In this document: positions 1 through 12,329 of the stretch, piece after piece | Layout: each line of letters begins with the position of its first letter | Numbering within the stretch: the first letter of the stretch is position 1 | Origin: Datnioides undecimradiatus | Taxonomy: Eukaryota > Chordata > Actinopteri > Lobotiformes > Datnioididae | Length of the DNA stretch: 64,000 nt | Direction: 5' to 3' | NCBI GenBank assembly: GCA_008933995.1 | Contig: WARS01000033.1 | Span: 2,663,813-2,727,812 of the forward strand | Made by a program: the position numbers and the translations under genes | Notes under the pieces: generated by a model | The model's database searches: none | What the model saw: the letters and a program-made list of their open reading frames with translations, nothing else | What the model was told of the DNA's origin: nothing

Positions 1-185
1 AATACTAACCTAATCGACTTAGCTCAGGTGGGAAATGACCTAATTTTGCTGACCTAGACCATGACTGACCAGCTGGGATTAAGACCTCAGAGCCCCTCAT
101 AACCCCCCCACCCCACCCCCACCCAGAGAGCCAGTTGCATATGTAACATTCCTGTAATCTCCCAACAAAAAGGGAAAGACAAACA

Positions 186-213
186 GGTATTATTTCAATC
201 AAGAAATAATACC
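186..213. repeat. Perfect 11-bp inverted repeat, 6-nt loop
   Basis: GGTATTATTTC at 186-196 is matched exactly by its reverse complement at 203-213. It lies at the point where similarity to the outer Tc1-like element fades, so it may mark the broken end of that element. It could also be a chance AT-rich hairpin. No function is claimed. Confidence 0.5.
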
Positions 214-998
214 AAAAAAACCCAACAAAACTTGAGCATGCATAACTATTCACCCCCCAAATCAGTACTTTGTAGAGCCACTTTTTGCAGCAATTATACT
301 TGCAAGTCTCTTAGGGTATGTCACTATGAGCTACATCTAGCCACTGGAATTTTTGCCCATTCTTCAAAGCAAAACTGCTCCAGCTCCTTCAAGTTGGATG
401 GGTTCCACTGGTGTACAGAAATCTTTAAGTCATGACACAGATTCTCAATTGGATTGAGGTCTGGGCTTTGACAATGCCATTCCAACACATTTAAACGTTT
501 CCCCTTAAACCAATCAAGTGTTGCTTTAGCAGTATGCTTAGGGTCAGTTGTCCTGCAGGAAGGTGAACGTCCATCCCAGTCTCAAATCTCAACAGGTTTT
601 CTTCACAAATTTCCCTGTATTTAGCACTATCCATCATTCCCTCAATTCTGACCAGTTTCCCAGTCTCTGCAGATGAAAAACATCCCCACAGCATGATACT
701 GCCACCACCATGCTTCACTGTGGGGATGGTATTCTTGGGGTGATGAGAGGTGTAGGGTTTGCGCCAGACATAGCGTTTTCCTTGATAGCCAAATAGTTAC
801 ATTTTAGTCTCATCTGACCAGAGGACCTTCTTGTGTATGTGTATGTGTATATGTTTGGAGAGTCTCCCACATGCCTTTTGACAAACTCTAAATGTGCTTT
901 CTTATTATTTTCTGTAAGCAATGGCTTTTCTCTGGCCACTCTTCCGTAAAGCCCAGCTCTGTGGAGTGTTTGGCTAAGAGTGGTCCTATGGACAGATA

Positions 999-2045
999 CA
1001 CTACTCACAATAAGTTAGGGATATTGTGAGAGACTCAGTGGATGTCATACATACGGTGTTTGTTTCACTTCAGAGATTTTTGGGATAGGGAGGCAATTGT
1101 ATTGGGGTGATAGACACAGAACTACTGGCAGAGTTCGTGACAGACCCAGGAGTGGAGCCCCACGAGTGATAGACCGCAACGATGACCAGTACCTAAGGAC
1201 CTATGCACTCAGACATCGTTATGCAACTGCCACACAGCTGCAGGCCCGTTTACGAGATGTGAGGGGTACTAGGGTTTCCAGACAAACCATTCGCAACCGA
1301 CTCCACCGCTTTGGCTTGAATGCCAGACGACCGTTGCAGGTGACTCCACTGACACCAAGACCAACATGGTCCCCAGGGTTCACTTTGGTGGAGGAGGCGC
1401 AACAGTCTGGGCAGGCATCACCAGTCAGCGCAAAACAGATTTGGTTATTGTAGATGGCTCAGTCACTGCACGTTCTTACCTCAGAGACATCATAGAACCC
1501 ATCATCATCCCCCAATTCTGCCAGCACACCCCCAACTTTCTGTTCATGGATGATAATGCTCCACCACATCGTGCCAGAATTGTCACAGCTCGACTTCAGG
1601 AAGCCGGAGTGCCTCATATGGTATGGCCAGCAATGTCCCCTGACCTGAACCTCATAGAGCACGTCTGGGACCAGCTGAAGCAGAGACTGGATGATCCCCA
1701 CGTGACCTGGCAGAACTGCGTGTAGCACTTGTGGAAGAGTGGAACACATTGCCTCAGAACAACATCATGAGGCTAGTGAGGAGCATGAGACGTTGCTGTC
1801 AAGCTGTCATTGCGGGAAATGGTGGAAACACCCGCTACTGACATTGTCAATTTTTGTTATTTGGGGCTATCCTTGTTATTGTCTAAATTTTTGGGGTAAT
1901 AAATATTAAACTAATGAAAATGGCGTTTCTTCTCATTCATTATTAGTAATATCAAAGGGAACTTTTACTTATTTCATTAAAATTCAGACCAAATAGGAAA
2001 GGCACTCATGTAAATAACAATATCCCTAACTTATTGTGAGCAGTG
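999..2045 (+). mobile_element. Inner Tc1-like transposon nested in the outer one
   Basis: This 1047-bp element is bounded by 27-bp inverted repeats (999-1025 and 2019-2045, one mismatch) and flanked by TA at 997-998 and 2046-2047, the target duplication of Tc1/mariner elements. The outer element resumes directly on the other side, so this copy inserted later. Its transposase is open in two pieces but lacks its middle part. Confidence 0.93.
1097..1725 (+). pseudogene. Internally deleted Tc1-like transposase (inner element)
   Basis: The first piece (1097 to about 1350) encodes the paired-like DNA-binding region, including RPRSGAPRVIDRNDDQYL and [14 protein letters not shown]. The second piece (1366-1725) is in another frame and encodes the end of the DDE catalytic domain: [10 protein letters not shown], then [17 protein letters not shown], with 34 residues between the second acid and the final Glu. 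In family members the segment between these pieces carries the first catalytic Asp. It is absent here and the joint also shifts frame. The protein would be inactive. The copy could move only if an intact source acted on its terminal repeats. Confidence 0.85.
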
Positions 2046-2825
2046 TATATCAGTCTCTGCTGTGGAGCTTTCCAGCTCCTTCAGGGTTACCTTTGGTCTC
2101 TTTGTTGCTTCCCTGATTAATGCCTTCTTGCTTGGTCTGTGAGTTTTGGTGGAAGACCCTCTCTAGGCAGATTTGTTGTGGTGCCATATTCTTTCCATTT
2201 TGTCATGATGGATTTAATGGGGCTCTGTGGGATTTTCAAAGTTTCGGATGTGTCCCAACCCTGCTTTGTACTCCTCCACAACTTTGCCCCTGACATGTTT
2301 GGAGAGCTCCTTGGTCTTCATAGTGCTGCTTGCATGGTGGTGCTTTTTGATTAGTAGTGTTGCAGACTCTTTCAGAACAGGTGTAAATACTGAGATCATG
2401 TGACACGTGACATTGCACACAGGTGGACCTTATTTAACTAATTATGTGGCTTTTGACAGTAAATGATACCACTGAATCTTATTTAGGGGCTTCATAGCAA
2501 TGGGAATGAATACATATGCATGCACCACTTCTCAATTCTTTACTTTTTTTTCATTTCACTTCACTAATGTGGACAATTTTGTGTAGGTCCATTACATAAA
2601 ATCCCCCCAAAAATATCCATTTAAATTACAGCTTGTAACACAACAAACCAGGAAAAATGCCAAGGGGGGTGGGTACTTTTGCAAGCCACTGTACAAATAG
2701 AGCAAACAGTCTGGCCATACACAATAGAGAATGCGATGTATCAATAAAATCCAAATTTATTTTACTGTTATTATTACTACTGTTATTATTCTGGGCAGTG
2801 ATTTGGCACAGAAAGTAGTCCATTA

Positions 2826-3100
2826 TTTTTTGTACTTACACTGCCAGAGCTTATCCAAACTATACACATAGGACAGATCTCCAGTCTGTCTCAGGGTCTT
2901 ATTACATAAATTACACCCTACAGTTCCACCATGAGCAAGCACTTGGCGACAGTGGAAAGGAAAAACATCCTTTTAACAGGCAGAAACCTTGGATAGATCC
3001 TGGCTCTAGGTGGATGGCCATCTACCTTGACCGGGTGGGGAAACAGAGAGAAAGAGAGAGACAGAGGGGGAGGGAGGAGACAGAGAGAAAAACCTGGTCT
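2826..3100 (-). mobile_element. L2-group LINE 3' tail fragment
   Basis: The stretch around 2927-3095 (CACCATGAGCAAGCAC, then a purine-rich GAGAGA run) matches two other places in this window, 39866-40000 and 59860-60010. The last of these is the 3' end of a recognisable LINE on the minus strand. This copy has no coding part attached and is 5'-truncated. Confidence 0.65.
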
Positions 3101-3241
3101 AAGGGTCAACTTTAGACCAATATTTAATTTTATTCTATGTAATAATAGTTTTTTGAGGACTATTAGTCATGATTTACAGTGCACAGGGATAATACTGATT
3201 AACGTTAAAAACAAAGTTGTAACTGCATTGACCAAGGATTT

Positions 3242-3660
3242 ATCTTAGTACTGCAATTGACACCATTGATCATCACATCCTACTACAGAGACTTGAATTG
3301 GCATTAAATGACCTGACCTAAGCTGGTTTAAATCGTATCAGAAACATCCCAGTTGTTCATATTAAAAACTAATCCTCCACAGTGTTAATAAAAAAGTTCT
3401 GCTATTTGGACCAATTACATTTACCTTATGTATGCTCTCAGTAGGCACCATTATACCAAATCACTCAGTAAGATTTCATTGTTATGCACATGATACACAA
3501 TTATACTTACTGATCAAGGCTTATGAAACCAATTAGTCAGCTAAACTTCAAGTTATTGCCCAAACACCTTTGAAACATATTATCTAACAGTCTTACTCTG
3601 GAAGACAGTGGTCTGACCTTGATTGTGCTGCTCTAAAAATGTATGTTAGAAAAATTGTTA
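3242..3660 (+). mobile_element. Degenerate LINE reverse transcriptase remnant
   Basis: Translated on the plus strand with several frame breaks, the stretch gives a DTIDHHILLQRLE-like segment (motif A region), then a degraded fingers/palm segment and an RFHCYADDTQLYL-like segment near 3470-3510. These are marks of L2/CR1-group LINEs. Many stops show that it is old. It is oriented opposite to the LINE tail just upstream, so the two are separate insertions. Confidence 0.6.
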
Positions 3661-4351
3661 TTTTTCAGCTCCAAGCTGGCCAAGATGAGAGGGTCATGTG
3701 TTATACTGATAATGATGGCAATCTAAGACCCAACAAACAAGGGTATTAGGGCAAGACATTAGCATTGTGTCACATTTCCATGATGATTGTCTGTGCCTAA
3801 GAAAGGAAGAACTGCTGTTTGGTGCAAGAAAGACAAGGAAGAAAGGATATTTAAAGGATAAATATTTATATAAATGCAAGAAGTGTACAGCTGAGATATG
3901 CTCCTGAAACCCTGATGATAGCTTCAATTTAAAACATTTAATAAATCACAAATGTATGTATGTATATATATATATACACAGATATTTAAATGTAAATAGA
4001 ATAAAATAAAAAATATACATAAAATTAAGTGTACAGTTATTTAAATACATGTGCAAATACATGTCTGGATCTTTTCTCTCTCCTCTTAGGTTGGTTGTAT
4101 CACCCAGGGGAGGCACTAGGTTTAACTAGATGCTGTGTGCACTGATTATACCAAGTTCTACTGCCTTTATCCAGTCCCTGCACTTAATTTTTGCATTTAC
4201 ATTATTTGAATATACTATACCTTCTAACTGCTTCTGTACATATCAACTTTATGGTGTCAGAAAATGGCTTTGTGCAAATAATGTTCTTATTAGTAACAGA
4301 ACTCATGCTAGATAATCCTAATAAAACCAAATATGCAATCAACCATGTGCT
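3661..4351. other. Unassigned AT-rich stretch
   Basis: No gene or recognisable element is seen. A short TATG/TA microsatellite lies at about 3954-3977. Confidence 0.5.
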
Positions 4352-4850
4352 TGTCATGGTTTTGAGTTTCTGTCTGTCCTTTTGTTGATTTCCTGTTTTA
4401 TTTTGAAAATTGTTTTCCTATTGTGTCTCCTGTATTCTACTTGTTTCCTGTGTCTGATTAGTTAATTGATTTCACCTGTGTCCTGTTTACTTGCACTCCG
4501 TAGTCTATATACAGTATGTTGTGTCACTTTCTTTGTTCTCTGGTAGATTGCTATGTGTGTATCATTGTGCCCTGAATTTTTCTTAGTGTTTCTGCTTGTG
4601 TTTTTTTATTTTTTTGGATGTATGGTTTTACGGATGTTGCCTGGTTTTTGGACTTTGCTTTTACCCCCTTTGAACCACCCAGCCATGGACCCAGCAGATA
4701 GACTTTTTGAAGATGAGCTTCACAACTTGTGTAATGGACTGGTTTATCTTTATGGAGAGAGGAAAGGGGCCTCTCCAATGGAAATTAAAAAGGTAGCTCT
4801 CTGAGTAGCAAAAAGAAAGGTGGCTGCTCAAACAGTGGTTGAGAAGTTCC
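4352..4850 (+). mobile_element. LTR retrotransposon remnant (LTR plus start of internal region)
   Basis: From TGTCATGGTTTTGAG at 4352 the sequence parallels the LTR that begins at 17689. At about 4675 it jumps into the internal leader (ATGGACCCAGCAG) and a short gag-like reading frame, so the 3' part of the LTR is deleted here. The Rex3 tail at 4857 interrupts it, and proline-rich internal sequence resumes at about 5516. It is an old, non-functional copy. Confidence 0.7.
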
Positions 4851-4856
4851 CCACTC

Positions 4857-4872
4857 CATCCATCCATCCATC
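4857..4872. repeat. (CATC)4 tail repeat of Rex3
   Basis: Four CATC units sit exactly at the 3' terminus of the minus-strand Rex3 fragment. RTE-clade elements commonly end in such short tandem repeats. Confidence 0.75.
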
Positions 4873-5515
4873 TTCTTCCGCTTATCCAGGGCCGGGTTGC
4901 AGGGGCAGCAGCTTGAGCAGGGATGCCCAGACTTCCCTCTTCCCAGACACTTCCTCCAGCTCTTCCGGGAGGATCCCGAGGCATTCCCAGGCCAGTCGAG
5001 AGACATAGTCCCTCCAACGTGTCCTGGGTCTTCCCCGGGGCCTCCTCCCGGTGGGACATGCCCGGAACACCTCCCCAGGGAGGCGTCCGGGAGGCATCCG
5101 AAACAGATGCCCAAGCCACCTCATCTGGCTCCTCTCCATGCGGAGGAGCAGCAGCTCTACTTAGAGCTCCCTCTGGGTGAGCTTCTCACCCTATCACAAA
5201 GGGTGTGCCCTGCCACCCTGTGGAGGAAACCCATTTCGGCTGCTTGTATCCGTGATCTTGTCCTTTCGGTCATGACCCAAAGCTCATGACCATAGGTGTG
5301 AGCAGGAACGTAGATTGACCGGTAAATCGAGAGCTTTGCCTTTCAGCTCAGTTCCTTCTTCACCACGACGGAATGGTACATCGACTGCATTACTGCAGCC
5401 GCTGCACCAATCTGTCTGTCAATCTCACGCTCCATCCTTCCCTCACTCGTGAACAAGACCCCGAGATACTTAAACTCCTCCACTTGGGAAGTCCTTTCAG
5501 GGTCCCAGCCGACTT
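4857..5515 (-). mobile_element. Rex3 (RTE-clade LINE) 3' fragment
   Basis: The minus strand encodes the C-terminal end of a Rex3-type reverse transcriptase. Recognisable segments are MERSQMRWLGHLFRMPPGR and RGRPRTRWRDYVSRLAWE; further upstream a GRMEREIDRQIGAAAAVMQS-like segment is spread over frames. The fragment is 5'-truncated, as is usual for LINEs, and ends in (CATC)4. High GC content sets it apart from the AT-rich flanks. It has inserted into the LTR remnant on either side. Frameshifts make it a dead copy. Confidence 0.88.
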
Positions 5516-5665
5516 CAGCCCCCAGAGCTTTTAGTGCCTCTAGTGTCCTGTCAACTCCTCGGCCAACTCCAACTGCTCTTGTCCCACCGGCCCCTTGGCC
5601 GACTCACCCTCAGGTACCCCAAGTGCCCCTGGTCATGAACGGACTCCTGGGTTTTCCTTGACTTT
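5516..5665 (+). mobile_element. Continuation of LTR family internal region
   Basis: The proline/threonine-rich plus-strand sequence (for example PRPTPTALVPPAPWP) resembles the internal low-complexity part of the LTR family at 18126-19190. It looks like the remainder of the 4352-4850 copy beyond the Rex3 insertion. Confidence 0.45.
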
Positions 5666-7232
5666 GAACCAGTTAAACTGTGCACCTTTTTCTCATGTTT
5701 TGGTGTCTGGATGACTGATGAACAACATGACATTTGACTGTGTTTGTGTAATTACTGCCAGAATTGGGAGAAAAAAAGTTGTACATTATAGCTTTAAATT
5801 TCTTAATACAGGAGTTAAAGAAAAGTGAACAGTAAATAAAAAACTTGCACAAAACCTGAACAAAAGTTTGAGTTTGAGCTTCACAACAAAAATAGGAGAA
5901 CAACAGAATTACATTCAGTTTCATTTTATTTTTAAAATTGAGTGAGTGTGTGTGTTTGTGTGTGCTTGTGAGGCTGTGGACGGGTCATGTTAATCCAATA
6001 ATTGTGGCTCTCAACATTCTCATTGTGCATGTCTTTTAAACAAAGAGTGTATTCACAGTCACACACTTGGGTAAAACACAAAATGAGGTTTCCTTGAACA
6101 GAGGATAGCTTCTGCTTACATTGTTTCTTTTTATATCACCATGATTCAATAAAGCTGAAGTTATTTGAAGTTATTTAAAGCTCTGTGATTGAACTCTCTG
6201 CCCAGAGTAGCATGTTGACTACATTTATATTGAGTATCTTTGAGGAATTATCTATAGCAAAACATTAAGACCTTATTTGTCTCGCAAAGGGAAAATTTGA
6301 GTTAAAAGGGGGAATCTGAGTTTTAACTGCCATCTGAGTTTGTAATATGTTTATCCAGAAGATGCCAATAGGTGCTCTCAAAACACCCACTCCACTGCAT
6401 GTTTTATTCAGGCTGATTCTACAACAAAACATTCCAGAACTAGTTCCAACTGGTAAGCTTTGTTGCATTTCATTTGTCTTTCTCTCCTCATGAGAAGGTC
6501 TTTCAAGCTCACATCCACCCTCTTGCTGCTGCCTCCACCCCTAACTTGGCACACGTTGAGCCCAAAATCTAGACAATAATTTAAAAAATTGCTTTAAATT
6601 TCTTGTTAATTGCTGACAATTGTCATAGTACATGCAGTATTGGAAACATTATTTGTTTTATGTCTAAGGGATTTAATAACTGCTAAGCCTTATGGCTGTA
6701 CCAGCCACACACAGCATATCTGAAGCTCTGGTTGCCTCTTAAGAACAGGATGCAGGCCTGCAGAGATGAGCTTACCTGGCTTCTACTGCTACATCATCTG
6801 AACAAGTGAATGTCTGAGTGACTTGTTTTGGCAACTGTACACTATGTTTCAGTTCATAGGATAACAAATAGACATAGACACAAACTAAACTAAAATACAT
6901 CAGGAATAAGGTTATAATGCCTTGTCCACCAGAGTCCCTCAAAAATGTTGTACTGTGCATCCCTATCCCAGCCAAACAGAGCAGAAGGTGTTTGTGATTA
7001 ATAGTGTACTCTTCTAAGGATAGCACAATACTGAATATATCCATATGTATGTGAAATAAAGACCTGCGTCTTTAAAACTCCAAACAATAATGCAGTGCTG
7101 GTACACTCACTAATCTTATATGTGGAAGGTTTTAATTTAAATATACCTCTAAAATTAGAGGTTCTTAGAAACAGATTACTGCATATTACATAACATGGAC
7201 ACCCAAGAATTGCTATATAAATCTCTCATGAC

Positions 7233-7235
<3 letters not shown>

Positions 7236-7281
<46 letters not shown>
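7236..7281. repeat. (AC)n then (TA)n microsatellite
   Basis: A run of AC dinucleotides at 7236-7272 passes into TA repeats. Confidence 0.95.
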
Positions 7282-8434
7282 GTACAGTATATACATACAT
7301 ATATACACTCACAAGGGTTTCACTATCTCAGCAGATTGACAGTATTAACAGCTTGGCCTACAAAAACACTCATTTCTGTGATGTTGATCAGTCAATTAGT
7401 GTTTGTCCAAACTTCTGATTAAAAGTCTTAATGAGAACATAAATAAAGGGGATCTAGAGACATATCATAAAGTATCAATAAAAACAAGTTAAAGCTAGAT
7501 TAATTGTCAGGATGAAGCTTCACATAATCTGAAACAGATTAGCCAACAACCTGAAACCTGATTAAATCCCAAAATTATATGAATTCCAGAAAAGCAGTGA
7601 TGGCTTTTAGACATGTTCTCTAGCATATCCAAAATGTAGAAGACGTGTTTCCTCTGTAATGTCTAATACTTGCAAGTAGACCCTGAACATGGCAGGTATT
7701 GCAGATGCTTTCTGCACAAGCTGTTGTTTCTAAGATTACATAGCATTTTATCTGTTCATTCCTTGTGTATAGTTAATTAGTTCTACTGCCAACATATGTA
7801 TAGTGATAACTGATAACTGTTATTAACTGATAACTGTAATTATAATGGTAATATCATCTGTAAGTACAATCTACATGGTTGTATAGCAAATTCAGGACTT
7901 TATACTATTACTTTCCTATTTCCAACATGTGTATTTTATATGTGTGTGACACCAATACAATACAATAATACAATAATAATTTTAAAATACTAAATAAAAC
8001 ATATAATGACATTGGCAAAATATAACAATTGTATTTCACTAGTGTCATTATTGTGTTCACTGGTATATAGATTAGCTTAAATGATGTTGCAATACACCAC
8101 TGTGTGTTAAACCAAAAAAAGAAAAACAAGTAAGATTAATTAATTTATTCCATTCTCTTAAAATCACTGGTGTACAGTTTTTGCTATTGTTGTTTACTTC
8201 CAGCCATGATGTAGAGAAAAACATTGAAAATGTCAAATGTTAACTGTGAACACTGAGATTATTTCACCTGCCAATAAGTCAACAATAAACCATCAACATG
8301 TTATTTGCTTGGCAAGGTCATATGAACTCACAGCAGCGCAGGAAAATCCGTGACAGGTGGAGGACTTGCAAGTCTTGTGTTTTTCCACTAAATCACTGGA
8401 ATTAATGGGCAGTGTGACTGATACGTGAAGCTCA

Positions 8435-8437
<3 letters not shown>

Positions 8438-8487
<50 letters not shown>
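8438..8487. repeat. (GT)25 microsatellite
   Basis: A pure GT dinucleotide run of 50 bases. Confidence 0.97.
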
Positions 8488-8488
<1 letters not shown>

Positions 8489-9780
8489 GATGTGAGTCTA
8501 TGGCTCTGCATATATGTGCCCATGAATAAACCTTTGTCCAAATGATTTAGTATCCCATCGGTGCCAAATGTCTGCCCAATGTTTCAAAAGCCTGGTCAGA
8601 GGGCCTCCGAGCCTCATAATGAGCATGACTGTCAGTAGGCTCTGGACATAGACACACACATGCATGCACACAAAACATCTATCCTTGTATGGAATTAAGC
8701 ATCACTTAAAATCAAAGGCCGATCTTAAACTTAGACTAATCTAAGTGTAATTAATATTTTAATCTTAACCTAAACCTAAAGACTGAAACTACAGAAACAC
8801 AGCACTTAGGTATAAGAACACCCACTGATCCAGGCAGCACCCAGCCAAGAGAGGCCTAATCAGGGTGCCAATGCCCAGGGCATCACCAGGGAGGTAGCAC
8901 CCAAACAACCCAGCACAAACACTGCATTTCTTCAGCAGCGAAAGATTCAGCTTAGCAACAGCTTTGTCTCTGTCCTGTTAGCCAAACTGAAACTGCACAA
9001 ACACACACATGCACAAGGAATACACACACACAGTATCCATACTCTCATTGATAGGCTTTTCATGTCTAAAACATGGTGGCTGAAGACATCTGAGGATACC
9101 AGGGGTTGTTACATAACACCAGCTATTAAGATGAATGACAAGCCATTCAAGTTAAGCTGAATATCTTCTGAAGCAGGAGTCAAAGAAAAAAAGTTCCTGT
9201 GGATTGATTTTCTCATGTTTTTACAAGAAAAAAAACATATCTTGGATGTCTAACAGTACAGAACTACCATGTTCTCTTTTTAGTGTCAGCATTAACAAAA
9301 TGTTGAGATTTTTTTCCCAGTGCTCAGGATGATTTCAGTCATTAAGAATCTTTTAAAGACAGCACATACATCCCAGACAAATTGAAAAGGAAGTTGTGTG
9401 CAGCATAAGAGCAAACTAACAGGAAAAAAAAAATAATCCTACACAGAGAGAAGAATTGTGCATACAAGACAAGGATGAGTAAAGAACATTGAAATATAAG
9501 TTTTCTGCAACCAAAACAACAGGTATATCCAGTTATACAGTTAATTTGGAAGCAAAAATTGCATCGAGGGACAACAGATTATTATGGTAAGGATTTAAGG
9601 ACATGACAGATTTAAAAAATGCTCCTGCTTCCCTGTCCATAAGTTCCTAAACTCCCAGACAAATTTAATTTGTTCTACGCAAGGTCTGAAAAAACATTTT
9701 TTCCCCAGCCATTACCCTTACTCCCGCCCTAATGGAACCTTTTGTATCCAGGAGGATAAGATGAGGGCTATCAAGAAGCT

Positions 9781-10095
9781 AAACTGTTGTGATTTTAGAG
9801 TTTTCTGCTTTTGGATATTTCCTGTTATATTTTCAGTGTTTCATGGGTTGTTGTATACTTTCTATTTGTGTTTAGATCATCAGTTTCACTTGTGTCCTGT
9901 TAGCCTTCCCTCCCTGATGTGTGGGTGTTTTAATGTATTCTTTGTCATTCCTTTTGTTCATTGTCAGAGTGTCAATTACATGTCCTTTATGTGCTTTTGT
10001 GAATCGCTCTTCTCCCAGTGTTCTGCACATTTCCTTGAGGTTTTGGACTTTTCGTTTTGACTTGCCTTGATCTCCAATAAGCCTTGTGTTTTTTC
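9781..10095 (+). mobile_element. Possible diverged LTR fragment
   Basis: The T-rich sequence with TTTCCTGTTATATTTTCAGTG, CACTTGTGTCCTGTTAGCC and GGTTTTGGACTTTTCG echoes phrases of the LTRs at 4352 and 17689. It also carries an AATAAG-type poly(A) signal near 10077. The similarity is patchy. The 99-residue ORF across it has no known domain and is not called as a gene. Confidence 0.35.
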
Positions 10096-11640
10096 ATGAA
10101 TGAAAGCTTTTTTAACAGTCTGCTCTGCCTGCCCATTTCCCTATAGTGTTTCCCGGCCTCCAGTGTGGCATACGTAACATAAACATTAGGAAAACAGCAT
10201 GGTCTGCTGAGCCACTGTTTAGCTCAATCAATTGGCTCTTGTGTTTTCCAAAATGTGTAACACTCTGATAAGCCAATGTACTATTCCTCAGTGCTTCCAA
10301 CTGCCTACTATCATACCTGTGCCAAAGTCTCTAAAGATCACCTCCCTTAATGACTCCAGACAAGTCCCCTAACATGACCATAAAAGCACATGACATAGCA
10401 GTGCCCTGCAACACTTGGAATCACCTTATACCTACATAAGCATCCTGTTGCCTTTAACCCTTTCATACATGGTGTTCAGAGGACATATATTTAAAAGCTA
10501 TTTTAATTCTTTAACTTTTTGGTATCAAGTCTCAACCACAGAATGGTGGACCACCTACACATGTCTATAATTCAATCTGTTATTTTGTATAATATTTTCA
10601 TTTTGAGATACCAACTCTTAAATTCAAAATGGCAGAAGGAGGAGGTGACTAATCACTTACCACTGCAGCATCTGTTAAAATCTTGTTGTTAGAAATACTT
10701 TTAGACAGATTCTGATATTTTTCTTTTTTTTAACATTATGTTCTGTGACTAAAAATATGACTGTCACTCAATGTCAATCAATGTTATGCACCAGTTTATT
10801 CTAACTATAGGGCATAAATTTAGTTTCTGCCCTATGTTGTATGTTTTGTGTACAATTAAATTGTACTTTCCATTTTAACTGTTTTATTAAATAGCATCAT
10901 TATTTCATGAAATAGTATTACATAAAAAATAATTTGAGAGGATCCCACCAACATTTGATTGAAGGTATGGGGTTCATGTGCAGCATGAGATGAAAATATA
11001 GATGTAGTCTGTATGCATGTCTGAATGGTCTTAGTCAACAATAGAATTGAAATTCTGCTTTTCTACATTGTTTTTCTGCATTCTACATTGTCTGTTCTCA
11101 TTTGGAAGGGCTCTGTACTCTCCCTATGGCTCCTCACACTGTACACCACTTTACACTCTACATCCAAGGACTGCTCTGTGAAAACATTTGTGGACATCAC
11201 AACCATTGTAGGCCCTATTTTTCTCTCTTTAGGTGCACAAACCATGACCAGAGTAAAGCCACCAATGGAAAGGAACACAGACTGAGTGCGATGTGTGACT
11301 TTACATATAGTCGTTCCATCCAGTATGTGAGCTCCAGGAGAAGGGGAAGGAGAAGGCCAAGCCTTCTGATTAAGGTATAGACAATGAGATTGGCATCAGA
11401 CCCAGAACCAACAAAAATTTTATTAAGAGTGAGACTTGGAGGAAGGGGCCACCAGAGTGTAGGGCTGGCAACAGATAAGGTGGGCTAAGAAAAGCCAGTA
11501 CCTTGGCTGAGGATGCAGACCCTGAGGCAATAAAGAGTCCCTTTTATCCACAGTATTTGGGGAGTTGGTGTACATCACCCTGGATTGGTAGGCTGCCTGC
11601 AGAGAAAAGCAAAGCAATCACCTTAATCTCTGGATAAACT
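10096..11640. other. Unassigned stretch
   Basis: No gene, RNA gene or confident repeat is seen. Confidence 0.45.
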
Positions 11641-11839
11641 GGCTGGTCTGGGGAGGTGCAGTGGTGAGGTCGAGATAACATGGGCCGAGAAGGACAAGGT
11701 AGCCTCAGGGCCAGGCTCTGTATACACAGCCGAGGCAACTGTGTTAGAGCTTGGCTGGACCTAAGGTTTGTGCATTTGCTCCACAAGATAACTCAACTAA
11801 GAGTCGAATGCTATCATAGGGGAGTTGTGGCAGTTCAGG

Positions 11840-12110
11840 TTCAAAACAGCAAGACACAATGAAAACTCTTCAGGAAAAATGCTAAACCACTTGACACAAA
11901 GGACCAAGAATTTATACTCCAGGCAAAGGGAGACAATGAGACACATGAGGGCGTGACCAGATAATCACCAGGCGGAAAACAGGAGCACAGGAAATGGAGG
12001 GCCTGAAACGAGACAAATGTTGGGTTACAAAATAAAAACAAAAACACCAGACAAGAAAGATTAGGAAAACAAAAAAACTCTCAACTTCTAGGATGAGACA
12101 TGGCATCTCC
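11840..12110 (-). mobile_element. Possible LTR fragment, minus orientation
   Basis: The reverse complement has the same style as the LTR family at 17689: a T-rich start followed by stretches like CTCATGTGTCTCATTGTCTCC and a body like that of fish gypsy LTRs. Its ends were not located. The call rests on general resemblance only. Confidence 0.35.
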
Positions 12111-12329
12111 ATTACAGTATGGCATAGCAGTACAACTTGTCAAACCTGGAGAAAAAGGCAAGCATTGAAAAACACAGGCTACCCACTCCCCTTCGTCTCT
12201 CAAATCTCTACATACACACAGAACAAAAAAGTTGGCAAAGATCATCTCTAATCCAATCTCATCAGAAAGACATTAAGGGTGACTGTACACTAAGACTAAG
12301 CACATTACAAACGAAAAAGATTTCTTAGC

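Larger units (their letters stand above)
240..2321 (-). pseudogene. Broken Tc1-like transposase (outer element)
   Basis: The minus-strand coding remnant starts near 2321 with MKTKELSKHVRGKVVEEYK, the N-terminal helix-turn-helix of Tc1 transposases. It resumes at 1008-715 and 718-491 ([19 protein letters not shown]), and ends at about 470-240 in another frame with the SPDLNPIEN motif that carries the last acid of the DD34E triad. Frameshifts, stops and the 1047-bp inner element separate the parts. A full fish Tc1 transposase is about 340 residues. No active protein can be made from this copy. Confidence 0.88.
200..2693 (-). mobile_element. Outer Tc1-like DNA transposon, interrupted and end-truncated
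   Basis: The region is a fish Tc1/mariner-type transposon read on the minus strand. The right terminal repeat is visible at about 2660-2693, with the Tc1-style end GCAAGCCACTG next to TA. The matching left terminal repeat is not found: recognisable sequence fades near position 200, so the element is truncated there. The transposase frame is broken into pieces and split by a second Tc1-like element at 999-2045. It is a dead copy. Family assignment rests on recognised transposase motifs and the terminal repeat. Confidence 0.88.
5666..9780. other. Gene-free stretch with microsatellites
   Basis: No gene was recognised. ORFs here are short and AT-rich without domain signatures. Two dinucleotide arrays (7236-7281 and 8438-8487) are the only clear structures. 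Confidence 0.5.

Noticed and set aside
4661..5119. 152-residue minus-strand ORF and overlapping plus-strand ORFs
   Set aside because: Other frames of the GC-rich Rex3 fragment. The frame with the Rex3 motifs is the 4882-5139 one.
8293..8541. ORFs encoding long Thr-His or Val-Cys runs
   Set aside because: Translations of dinucleotide microsatellites (also at 7236, 31750 and 45690).
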